Part shown: in pieces, positions 55,599-64,000 of the stretch
How positions within the stretch are numbered: position 1 is the stretch's first letter
How the letters are laid out: each line of letters opens with the position of its first letter
DNA from: Gentiana macrophylla
Lineage: Eukaryota > Streptophyta > Magnoliopsida > Gentianales > Gentianaceae
Length of the DNA: 64,000 bases
Assembly: GCA_026214975.1 (NCBI GenBank)
Contig: CM047807.1
Coordinates: 68,427,824 to 68,491,823, forward strand
Reading direction: 5' to 3'
The notes under the pieces: model-generated
Seen by the model: the letters and a program-made list of their open reading frames with translations, nothing else
What the model was told of the DNA's origin: nothing
The model's database searches: none
Translations under genes and position numbers: made by a program

Positions 55599-56873
55599 TG
55601 ACGAGGCCTCTTTAAGATGCTAAAGTCGGATCTGAAAATTTGAAAAAGTCATTCAATTCGAGGCCTTCTTTTGGCGGGATTTGGGCTAACACCTTAACCG
55701 CCATAGGCTTCCATAGGATGACGTCATTCTGCATCAGAATTAAATGGGCGCAGGAAACGAAGCGTTTTTCATTGGTTGGAAACCCTTGATATACGCGATA
55801 TTTCCTTTATAACTCTCCAAAAACCGTCCCTTCGAATCATTTGGAGATCTTTGAAGATAAAAGGAGTCCCAAGCCGGTGAAGAGTCTAAACTTAATCATC
55901 TTCATCCACTTTTCCTGCCTCACACAAAATTTGCAAGTAAGCTTTGAACTTCCTCCGTTTCTTTCTTATTTCATTGTTTTCTTTGCTTTTCCCATTTCCA
56001 TGTCGGTGAGTGAGAGCGATTCTCAAAATTTAGAGGAAATCGCCGTGTCCGAAGACGGGTCGCAGGAGGTAACGGTTTCCGAACAACTTAATACATCCGG
56101 CCAGAAGTCCACCGGAGAAGAAGGAGAGGAGGTAAGGGGGGAAGAAGAATCGACTTCCCGACGCATTACGAAACGTCAAACCAGAATGAAAGGTCAGGGA
56201 GCATACGGATGCGTATCTGCCCTAACAGAGGGAAAGGTCAAAGCTTTATGCCAGAGGTTTGATATTCCGTATTCGTCTAACAACATGAAAGTCCCTCGAG
56301 GCCAAAATCAATTTGCTTGTGATCCTCCTCCTGGTTTTTGTGCCGTTTATGAAGCGCAGCTAAAGGAAGGATTAAGATACCCTTTCGATCCGTGTCTTAT
56401 CGGAGTGCTTCGACACTACCAGATATGTGTTGCTCAATTGGCTCCGAATGGTGTTAGAAGCCTCATGGGCTTTGTCCTGGCATGTCGAGTGGCTAAAGTC
56501 GAATTCACAGTGCGCCTGTTCCGACAATATTATTCGATCCTGGGACTGCAAGACGCTGGGTGGTATACCTTTCAGAAACGCCCTTTGGTCCCGGAATTTG
56601 TTCGGAAGGCCATATCTTCCCACGGCGACTGGAAACCTAACTTCTTCTTTATCCGACACGGTCTTGGTGACCTCGATATACATACTTGGCACCAAAGACC
56701 TAAGAAGTGGCATGACAAACTTGACTCCGATCCACCCGTGTCGTGTGGAGTGCTTGAACAAGTGCGTCCCGATATTGCAACTCGGAACCTGCACCCTCTA
56801 TATGCTTATGCTGACATCGAGACGGCAGGCCCGGGCGCTTATATGGAGCTTGATGAAGAAGTCCGGGCTTTGT

Positions 56874-56968
56874 GTAGGATTTTCGTTATTTTATCGAACT
56901 GTTATACTTCTTTCTGTTTACTTATTTCCGTCTCGATTATATACTAATAATGATTTTGACTTTTGCAG
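56874..56968 (+). other. Intron 1 of element B's antisense gene
   Basis: T/GTAGGA donor and GACTTTTGCAG acceptor, 95 bp, joining GCTTTGT to TGGAGTATTTC in frame. Confidence 0.7.
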
Positions 56969-57372
56969 TGGAGTATTTCTCAGAGATGGAATCGTCAACC
57001 AAGGTGCTGGACCCGAAAAAGACGGATCCCAAGAAAATTCAGGAGCTGGTCGGCATCAGATCGAAGAAGGCCGTATCGGCTCGGCGACTACGGGAGTCAA
57101 AGGACTCCGATTCGATCTGGGACTCGCCGTCATCCGACATCTTGAGAAACCAACCCGATGAAGCTGTGGCGGAGAAGCAGCGAGAGGAGAACCTCGTCCA
57201 AAGGAAACGCCTAAAAGTTACTGAGATCCGACATGGTGTTGGGAAGGAGGCTCGCATCATTCCTCCACCGAGGCCACAGAGCATCGACATGATTCCGGAG
57301 ACCTCTACCACCGAGCTGGAGGCCATGGCTCCTGAAGAGTTCAGCAGTTGGTTTACTAAAACCATGCGAGCT

Positions 57373-57451
57373 GTAAGCCTTTAACTCTTTATAATTTTGA
57401 GGCTTTTATAATCTCAAGATCTTTCGTTTTAAGGCCTCTCATTTTTTGCAG
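57373..57451 (+). other. Intron 2 of element B's antisense gene
   Basis: GTAAGCC donor and ATTTTTTGCAG acceptor, 79 bp, phase 0. It sits in the same relative place (before the coiled-coil exon) as the 81-bp intron of element A. Confidence 0.8.
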
Positions 57452-58280
57452 GCTCGGCTAATGACTCAAGTGGCCACGGTCTGGATGGAGTCTTCTGCCT
57501 CCCTGGTGGAAAAGGAGGAGACTATAAAGAAGCAGGCTGCCAAAATTGAGAAGCTTGAGGCATCGGTAAAGAAGATAGATGGACAACGCTTGACTCTTGA
57601 GGCTGATCTCGAAGCGTCTCGACTCAACTTATCCAAGGCGGAGAAGATGCTGGCTGCAAGAGATGGGGAATTGACCAAAATAAAGTTAGAGCTCGAGGCC
57701 ACAAAGACCGAACTGGCTAATGCCATCAAGGCTCGGGATGACCTTCAATTCAAGGTCGACAGTTTTGCAGCCCGCCAGAGAGCGATTAGGAAGGACTATC
57801 GGCCTCTTGAGTTCAAGAACGAAATGATGTTCTTTGATGACTCAAGCGATGAAGGAGGCTTCACGAATGCGCTGAACGAAGTGAAGGCCGCCTTTCCGAA
57901 TTTGAAGTGTCTAGTGTCGGAAAGGCGAACTTATATGATCTGAAGCTATCCTCGATATGGCCGATGCCGACGATCTCGGTCCGGTGTCTCCTTGTATGAG
58001 AAGTATGTGGTCCCTGCTCTGAACCAAGAGGGTGAGGAGGATGTCGATATTGAAGATCAAAATGACCCCAATGCATCCGACTCGGTCCCCCCTAACCCCT
58101 GAGTTTAAAACAACATTTATTCGATTTGGTTGTACTTTTCAAACATTTACTTTCTTTGTCTTTGCTTTATTTTTTGTTGATGAATTTGTTCAGCTGGATT
58201 TTACTTGACTCTCCTCGTCTAATTATTCAACTTGTGATCCTTGCCTTTTTTGATTTATCTTTATATCATCGCGACTTTCT

Positions 58281-58640
58281 TAGGGTGTAGTCATACCGAC
58301 TCAATTCCCTTACGATTAATTAGGGTGTAGTCATATCGACTCAATTCCCTTTCGATTATTTAGGGTGTAGTCATATCGACTTAATTCCCTTTCAATTATT
58401 TAGGGTGTAGTCATATCGACTTAATTCCCTTATGATTAATTAGGGTGTAGTCATATCGACTTACTTCCCTCACGATTAATTAGGGTGTAGTCATATCGAC
58501 TTAATTCCCTTTCGATTATTTAGGGTGTAGTCATATCGACTTAATTCCCTTTCGATTATTTAGGGTGTAGTCATATCGACTTACTTCCCTCACGATTAAT
58601 TAGGGTGTAGTCATATCGACTTAATTCCCTCTATTCCCGC
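58281..58640. repeat. Tandem array, nine units of 40 bp
   Basis: TAGGGTGTAGTCATATCGAC starts at 58,281, 58,321, 58,361 and every 40 bases to 58,601, with no spacing errors. The 3' half of each unit varies between TTACGATTAAT and TTTCGATTATT. It lies between the antisense gene's 3' end and the integrase stop. Confidence 0.95.
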
Positions 58641-58867
58641 CAAGTGAAACATGAGTTCATGACTCATGGTGCACTTTAAGTATGAGTCGTTCCATCTGAT
58701 TGCCTTGCATCATGGCCTTTAGCAGGTTAGGAGTGAAGCATTAAAACTTTTGTACATCGTATCGACGGGTGCTTGCTATGATGGTTCAAGGAAAATTACA
58801 TAAATTGCAAACATAAAGCCTTGATTGTCGATTCGACGCATTACAATCACCAAAACGGAAATGAAAA

Positions 58868-59953
58868 TTACACATAATACTTTCTAAGATTAGTGGCGTG
58901 CCAGGTTCGAGGCACTGTGCTTCCGTCTGATCTTCCAAGTTGATATGCCCCTTTAGGATGGACTTTCAGGATCTTGTAAGGGCCTTCCCAATTCGGCTCG
59001 AGTTTGCCTATTGGGTCCTGTCTGCTTGCTTCATTCTTTCTCAATACGAGGTCACCAACTTGGAAATATTTATACTTTACTCGAGCGTTATAGTATTGTG
59101 ACATCTTTCTTTTATACTCATCCACTCGATGCGATGCGACATCTCTCCTTTCTTCGATATCATCTTTCGCCTGCTTGAGATTGCCCCCATTTGTCTCGAT
59201 ATTATAAGCCAGAACCCGAGGTGAAGACAACCCGATCTCTGCTGGTACAACCGCTTCACACCCGTAGGCCATTGCGAAAGGAGTTTCTCGAGTAGCCGCA
59301 TTGGGTGCAGTTCGATATGACCACAAGATGCTTGGCAACTGTGCTGCCCAATCGCGTCCCTCATCTTCCAATCGCTTCTTCAGACCGAACTTCAGCTGTC
59401 TGTTGGTCTGCTCGACTTGTCCATTCGACTGAGGTCGAGCCACGGATGTCGTTCTATGCTCGATCTTAAACTCTTTGAGCCAGCTCTGCACCCTTTCATC
59501 CAAGAACTGAGTGCCATTGTCCGAGATCAGGTACTTGGGGACTCCAAACCTGCATAAAATATTTTCCCACAAAATTTTTTTGATGGTTGCAGCTCTGATG
59601 TCAGCAAGGGCTTTAGCCTCAACCCATTTGGTGAAGTAATCGACCGCGACCACAACAAACTTTAGATTTCCAGGGGCCCGAGGCAAAGGCCCTACTATAT
59701 CGACACCCCACTCATCGAACGGCCAAACAGACTCGATGACATTCATCTCTTGAGCTTGCTGATGCGTTATCACATCATGAACCTGACACGCTCTACACTT
59801 CATAACCAACTCATTCGCGTCCCTCTGCATTGAGGGCCAGAAATACCCTGCTAGCCTACATTTCCTTGTCAGCATTCGTGCCCCACAATGATTTCCACAT
59901 ACTCCCCGATGTATTTCCTCGAGAAGATATGCTCCTCTTCTTCCGACGCGCAT
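58868..59953 (-). CDS. pol: Element B integrase
   Basis: The frame of about 361 residues has the intact zinc-binding HRGVCGNH...KCRACQ. The three catalytic positions are present: Asp in WGVDIVGPLP, Asp in YLISDNGTQFLD and Glu in QSNGQVEQTNRQ. The C-terminal domain (QVGDLVLRKNEASR, NWEGPYKILKVHPKGAYQL) ends at YYV. It overlaps the RT-RNase H frame by about 85 bases in another frame, so the polyprotein has a frameshift near 59,950. By itself this domain looks capable of activity. Confidence 0.85.
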   Translation of the reverse strand: MRVGRRGAYLLEEIHRGVCGNHCGARMLTRKCRLAGYFWPSMQRDANELVMKCRACQVHDVITHQQAQEMNVIESVWPFDEWGVDIVGPLPRAPGNLKFVVVAVDYFTKWVEAKALADIRAATIKKILWENILCRFGVPKYLISDNGTQFLDERVQSWLKEFKIEHRTTSVARPQSNGQVEQTNRQLKFGLKKRLEDEGRDWAAQLPSILWSYRTAPNAATRETPFAMAYGCEAVVPAEIGLSSPRVLAYNIETNGGNLKQAKDDIEERRDVASHRVDEYKRKMSQYYNARVKYKYFQVGDLVLRKNEASRQDPIGKLEPNWEGPYKILKVHPKGAYQLGRSDGSTVPRTWHATNLRKYYV

Positions 59954-61698
59954 CGCATCCAGGCGCTCTGAATGACTTCAGAAAGAACATAATCAAATAA
60001 TGCATATCTCGCTGACTGTAATCGTACCTTCCTTGCTCGAAACTTATCCGATGGTAGAATCCCATTTTTTAGATAAGCGGCTATCGGGTCCATCCACGTC
60101 GACCCCTGACTGATTGGTTGCACATCGACTTCCTCGTAGCTACGCTCTGACAACATTTCTACCAGGACTTTCTTTTTTGATTTGAAATTAGACGCCAGTT
60201 TAGATAAGGCATCAGCTCGTTTATTCTCACTCCTCGGTACCTGCTCAATGCGAACATTCTTGAATTTTGACATCAGTCTCTGAACCACTTTTAGATAGCT
60301 TTTCATGGTTTCCTCTTTAGCCTCATACCCCCCTCGGATGTGATTTACCACGAGCTGCGAGTCACTGTATACCAGGAGGTCCTCGACCCCTAACTTGATT
60401 GCCAACTTCAAACCCGTGATCATGGCTTCATATTCCGCTTCATTGTTAGTGGCTTTAAATTCAAATCGAAGCGCATAAGGGAATTCCTCTCCTCTTGGGC
60501 TAACCAAAGAACAACCCCGCCTCGCTCCTTCCTTGCTAGAAGCACCATCAACATAAATGGTCCCGCTAACATTCGATGGTTGTTTTTCTTGTTCTATTTG
60601 GATCGATAACCCTTCTGCAATGAAATCGGCTAGTGCTTGGCCTTTGATAGCTGTCCGAGGCGTGAACTCGATATCATATCCGGCTAACTCGACCACCCAT
60701 TTGGCCAGTCGACCCGATGTCTCGGGCTTCGCCAAAATTTGTTTCAAGGGTTGGTTCGTGACTACCACGATCGGGTGTGCTTGAAAATAATGCTTTAACT
60801 TCCTCGACGCATGGACTAGACCCAAAACTAGCTTCTCAGCTGGTGAATATCTTAACTCTGCCCCATGTAAGGCTTTGCTGACGAAATAGATTGGTACCTG
60901 ACCCTGTTCCGCTTCTCGAATTAATACCGCGCTCACCGCTTCTTCACAAACATCAAGATACACTAGAAGCTTCTCTCCCTCTCGAGGTGATGCCAAGGTG
61001 GGCAGGTTTGACAAGTAATTCTTTAAATCTTCAAAAGCTTTTGGCTTTGTCATCCCTTTGGAAGGACTTGCTTTCTTTAGAATCTTGAAGAATGGCAAAG
61101 CCCTTTGTGCCGATATCGATAGGAAACGGTTGAGAGCTGCCATCCGACCCGTTAATCTTTGCACCTCCTTCACACTTCGAGGCACTGGCATGTTCTGGAG
61201 GGCCTTGATTTTGTCTGGGTTCGCGTTAATTCCATCCTTAGATATCATGTATCCCAAGAACTTTCCTGATCGGACCCCGAACGTACACTTTTTTGGGTTG
61301 AGTTTCATGTTGGCAGAACGAAGGACCTCGAACACCTCTCTCGTGTCGATTATAAACTGCTCGAGAGACTTACTCTTAATTAACAAATCGTCTACATAGA
61401 CTTCCATGCTCCATCCAATCAACTTTTCGAAAATCTTGTTCACTGCGCGCTGGTACGTTGCTCCCGCATTCTTTAAACCAAACGGCATCGTAACGAAACT
61501 AAATGTCCCGAAGTCAGTTATAAAAGCTGTTTTTTCCGAATCTCTGGGGTCCATAAGGATCTGATAGTAACCTCGATACGCATCTAGAAATCCAATAACT
61601 TCGAACCCTAAGGTCGAATCGACAAGTTGGTCGATCTTGGGGAGTGGGTAAGAGTCTTTTGGGCAAGCTTTGTTTAGATCTGTAAAGTCGATGCACAT
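59869..61698 (-). CDS. pol: Element B reverse transcriptase and RNase H
   Basis: The 609-residue frame has CIDFTDLNKACPKDSYPLP, IGFLDAYRGYYQILMD, FGLKNAGATYQRAVNK, active site MEVYVDDLLIKS and thumb KLNPKKCTFGVRSGKFLGYM. The connection follows (TNQPLKQILAKPETSGRLAK), then RNase H with IYVDGASS, NNEAEYEAMITGLKLAIKLG and YSDSQLVVNHIRGGYE. It is intact through RNase H. The start is broken: a few indels between 61,700 and 61,790 separate it from the protease frame, and a frameshift separates it from integrase. Confidence 0.85.
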   Translation of the reverse strand: MCIDFTDLNKACPKDSYPLPKIDQLVDSTLGFEVIGFLDAYRGYYQILMDPRDSEKTAFITDFGTFSFVTMPFGLKNAGATYQRAVNKIFEKLIGWSMEVYVDDLLIKSKSLEQFIIDTREVFEVLRSANMKLNPKKCTFGVRSGKFLGYMISKDGINANPDKIKALQNMPVPRSVKEVQRLTGRMAALNRFLSISAQRALPFFKILKKASPSKGMTKPKAFEDLKNYLSNLPTLASPREGEKLLVYLDVCEEAVSAVLIREAEQGQVPIYFVSKALHGAELRYSPAEKLVLGLVHASRKLKHYFQAHPIVVVTNQPLKQILAKPETSGRLAKWVVELAGYDIEFTPRTAIKGQALADFIAEGLSIQIEQEKQPSNVSGTIYVDGASSKEGARRGCSLVSPRGEEFPYALRFEFKATNNEAEYEAMITGLKLAIKLGVEDLLVYSDSQLVVNHIRGGYEAKEETMKSYLKVVQRLMSKFKNVRIEQVPRSENKRADALSKLASNFKSKKKVLVEMLSERSYEEVDVQPISQGSTWMDPIAAYLKNGILPSDKFRARKVRLQSARYALFDYVLSEVIQSAWMRCASEEEEHIFSRKYIGEYVEIIVGHEC

Positions 61699-61761
61699 CC
61701 TCCAGCTCCCATCGGGCTTTTCACTAAGGCGGGTTGGCTAACGATCGGATATACTACTTCT

Positions 61762-63320
61762 TTAACGATCCGATCCTACTACAAAGAACTTGTCGACTTC
61801 TTTTTTAACTGCTTCCTTTCTTTCTGGTGCTAGATTTCTCTTCTTTTGTTTCACCGGTTTCTTCGTGGGGTCGACATTGAGCTTGTGCACTGCAATGTCA
61901 CTGGAGAGGCCCGGCATGTCGTCGGCTTTCCATGCAAAAACATCTCGAAACTCAACCAGGAGATCGACTAACGTCTGAACATCGGGGTGTGGAATCCACT
62001 TCCCGACTTGAACTCCCTGGCTTTCTTCTTCTTTCCAAACTCGAACTTCTTCCGTTGGATCGACCGAAACCCAACTTTTGTCCTCTTCCTCCTCAGGGAT
62101 TAGCTCTTCAACCAACACTTGGCCTACACCCTTTCCTTTAATCGTTACTAGGTTGCAATTCCTGGCCACTGCCACATCTCCCTTTACCTCGTGGGTGCCA
62201 TGCCATGTGGAGAATTTCATGCTGTTGTGGTAGGTGGAGATCACTGCTCTCAAATCATAAAGTGCAGGTCGACCCAATATTACATTATATCCTGAAGGGG
62301 CCTTGACTACGACGTACGTCATCTCCATCGTTCGCCCCTTCTCACCATCTCCTACCGTGGTTAACAAGTTGATAGATCCAACAGGATGGATGGCCTGCCC
62401 TGTAAAACCGAATAGCGGGGTGGACAATGGTGTTATATCTTCATCTTTTAAGTTCATTGCCTTGAACGCTGAATAGTATAGGATATTCACAGCACTCCCG
62501 CTATCGATACAGACTCTCTTTATTAGCCCTCGACTGATAACTGCTTCTATGACTAAGCCTTCACTGCGGCCATAAGTACTTGGGACATCGTCTCTAGGTC
62601 CATATCCTACCTCTGTTGTGAATTTCAACTTCTTGGCTTCTCTCGACTCGTCCATAACGGGTTGACTTGATCGGGGTCGGTCTAAATCATGTTCCGCCAC
62701 AATCGTATTCACGCCATATCCGATTCGGTTATCTCCATAAGGATCTCGATTCTGATCTTCCCTTCTATCGTCTCGACGCTCATCTCTCTGATTATCCCTT
62801 CTCACGGGCTCAGATGACCTGTCTCTACGCCTTTGATTGCCCCGATTGGGAGATCGATCTCTTCTTCCATGATAATTCTTCCTCATATACTCACGACGCC
62901 CTTTGGGATCATCTTTCTCCGATCTGTCTACTACCTCGTCGAGTTGTCCTTCTTGGATGCCAGCGTCGATATCTCTCTTTAGATCAAAACATTCTTCTGT
63001 GTCATGCCCCACATCTTGGTGGTAATCACAATACTTGTGGGTGTTTTTCCTCTTCTCGACATCCTTTGATATCGGTTTGGGCGTCCGAGCAATGTTCTTT
63101 TTTATCATGATGGCTAGCACCTCTTTCCGAGACCGATTAAGGGGTATGAAGTCTCTATCTTTCAAATTTCCTTTCTTCCCGAGTCGATCTGTTATTGGTG
63201 CTGTCATCCGATCGAAAACACTGGCTTTCCCTTCATTCTTAGGCTGACCTTTGGTCTGGCCACGGGTGTCGTTTCTCGAGTTGAGACCAAGCGAGATGGT
63301 GTGCAAGCGCACTGCCTCCT
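61762..63320 (-). pseudogene. gag-pol: Element B gag C-terminus and protease
   Basis: The minus-strand frame enters from the junction at 63,320 with HTISLGLNSRND and runs through FIPLNRSRKEVLAIMIKKNI. A nucleocapsid-like knuckle follows (YCDYHQDVGHDTEECF), then a long Arg/Asp/Asn-rich basic region. The protease has IKRVCIDSGSAVNILYY (catalytic Asp-Ser-Gly present) and PSGYNVILGRPALYDLRAV. The linker ends FRDVFAWKADDMPGL, then the frame is lost at 61,762 before RT. The N-terminal gag core is missing because another LTR starts at 63,321; the apparent Met start at 63,405 lies in that LTR and is not real. Confidence 0.8.
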
Positions 63321-64000
63321 TGATGTATGAAAAATATATGATCAAATTATAAGATTTTTTATTATTATATTTATGATATTTTAGTATAATTTCATATAAA
63401 TGCATTAAAAACTTATAAAAATCATAGTAGTTATAATTAGATGCATAAGTTATAGAAACGATAAAAATGATAGTTTTTTGTCAGATTTACGTTTGGTGTT
63501 TTGTTAAGTTTGTTGCAGGATCAGATGTTTACCGAGATCCCAAAATATGACATACTTTGAAGTATAAATCATGAGTTTTTGTGGGATAAAAGATTATGCA
63601 AAAATCTAACAACTTTGAACAGATCAACTGTCTTTAATGTTTCTACCGTAACTCATCTTCAACGGACATTTGATCTAACTTAGAGGCATTTTCAGAGAAA
63701 AAGTCCTTGACGAAAGTTGTAGGCCTTCAAAAGAGCTTTCCAACGAATATCAAATCATGTCAATCTGAGGTCTACAGCTCGAGATAGGTTTTTACAAACA
63801 TCAGATATGTTGTATGTCCGGCACGCGCCGGAGAAGGCCGAATATTGCAGAAAAATCTCTGAAACTGGGCCCACAAATCTCTGACAAGGGAATATATACT
63901 GTGTAGCCGCACGCGCCGTGTGGTGGTCCGCACGCGCCGCCTTGTGGTACACTCTATAAATACCCCTCAAATGCAACCATTTTGAGATGTACCAAGGCAT
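63321..64000 (+). mobile_element. 5' portion of another LTR (plus orientation), runs off the window
   Basis: Gag sequence of element B stops abruptly at 63,320 and TGATGTATGAAAAATATATG begins. The segment contains the phrase GACGAAAGTTGTAGGCC common in plant LTRs, repeated CGCACGCGCCG motifs (63,818, 63,909 and 63,930), and a TATA box (TATAAATA, 63,955-63,962) near the right edge. The internal region lies outside the window, so the family is unknown. Confidence 0.55.
63955..63962 (+). promoter_or_regulatory. TATA box of the truncated LTR
   Basis: CTCTATAAATACCCC, with transcription probably starting near or just beyond the right edge. Confidence 0.55.

Larger units (their letters stand above)
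56000..58102 (+). pseudogene. Element B antisense gene (Transposase_28-like), three coding exons
   Basis: Exon 1 starts at ATG 56,000 (MSVSESDSQNLEEIAVSEDG) and contains the conserved domain: EGKVKALCQRFDIPYSSN, LKEGLRYPFDPCLIGVLRHY, VRSLMGFVLACRVAKVEFTV and DWKPNFFFIRHGLGDLDIHT. Intron 1 (56,874-56,968) and intron 2 (57,373-57,451) have GT-AG ends and join open frames in phase. Exon 3 is coiled coil (VEKEETIKKQAAKIEKLEAS, TKIKLELEATKTELANAIKA). A stop at 57,941 and neighbouring frame changes precede a coding-like tail (VDIEDQNDPNASDSVPP, stop 58,102). The N-terminus looks usable; the C-terminus is damaged. Spliced structure on the strand opposite to pol is the hallmark. Confidence 0.65.
55102..63320 (-). 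mobile_element. Element B: Tat-lineage Ty3/gypsy retrotransposon, 5' end cut off
   Basis: From right to left on the minus strand it has the gag C-terminal part, protease, RT, RNase H and integrase. Then come a 40-bp tandem array, one antisense gene with two introns, a purine tract and an LTR. The right end stops inside gag at 63,320, where another LTR begins. B differs clearly from A in protein sequence (for example GFEVIGFLDAYRGYYQILMD against GFETLSFLDAYSSYHQVKMA), so they are different families of the same lineage. Confidence 0.75.

Noticed and set aside
58281..58640. CRISPR-like array with 40-bp period
   Set aside because: Both halves of the unit are repeated, so there are no unique spacers, and the setting is a plant retrotransposon.
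61790..63247. Plus-strand frames opposite element B gag-protease
   Set aside because: They are shadows of the minus-strand coding sequence, with no introns or promoter like the true antisense genes.
63321..63405. Start codon of element B gag at 63,405
   Set aside because: The sequence upstream of 63,320 is another LTR. The Met and the Lys/Tyr/Ile-rich residues there are chance extension of the frame.

Overview
This is nuclear DNA from a eudicot plant. It is AT-rich and dominated by transposable elements, with intron-bearing plant-style genes and long microsatellites; nothing prokaryotic is present. I cannot name the species. Almost everything recognisable is a transposon, mostly decayed and nested. 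Only one convincing host-type gene is visible (22.8-27.7 kb, minus strand).

Layout. 1-2313: 5' end of an Athila-type Ty3/gypsy element on the minus strand (gag start, primer site, full LTR). 2903-5889: a complete small non-autonomous LTR retrotransposon with 5-bp target duplication TTCGT, carrying a relic protease and a long unusual ORF. 5931-6640: a hAT-like MITE with 8-bp duplication GTTGTAAT. 6.9-8.2 kb: possible remains of a minus-strand host gene. 8.2-8.95 kb: end of a CACTA element. 8.96-12.06 kb: decayed Copia 3' end and LTR. 12,482-20,362: a complete CACTA element (CACTA-1, target duplication ACA) with palindromic subterminal repeats. 20,445-22,023: Copia LTR in the opposite orientation. 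22.8-27.7 kb: Q/N-rich host gene on the minus strand, with a large first intron holding microsatellites and a MULE-like insertion. 28-31.8 kb: intergenic DNA with a tandem duplication. 31.8-33.6 kb: dead LINE. 33.8-38.1 kb: truncated Copia LTR fused to a second, partial copy of CACTA-1.

38,144-63,320 is the most notable part: two Tat-lineage Ty3/gypsy elements (A and B) lie head to tail on the minus strand and meet at a single LTR (55,102-55,583). Both carry gag, protease, reverse transcriptase, RNase H and integrase on the minus strand, plus plus-strand (antisense) genes with introns and their own TATA boxes between the integrase and the 3' LTR. Element A also carries a second antisense gene resembling the 'putative plant transposon protein' family. 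Both have tandem arrays in the non-coding part of this region (87-bp units in A, 40-bp units in B). A 5.6-kb CACTA element (CACTA-2, target duplication TAT) carrying a TNPA/Ptta-type gene has inserted in the first coding exon of A's antisense gene. Element B is cut at 63,320 by another LTR that runs off the window.

Element A is heavily mutated (frameshifts and stops in every domain). B has its catalytic residues in both RT and integrase but is broken at domain junctions. No element looks fully autonomous.
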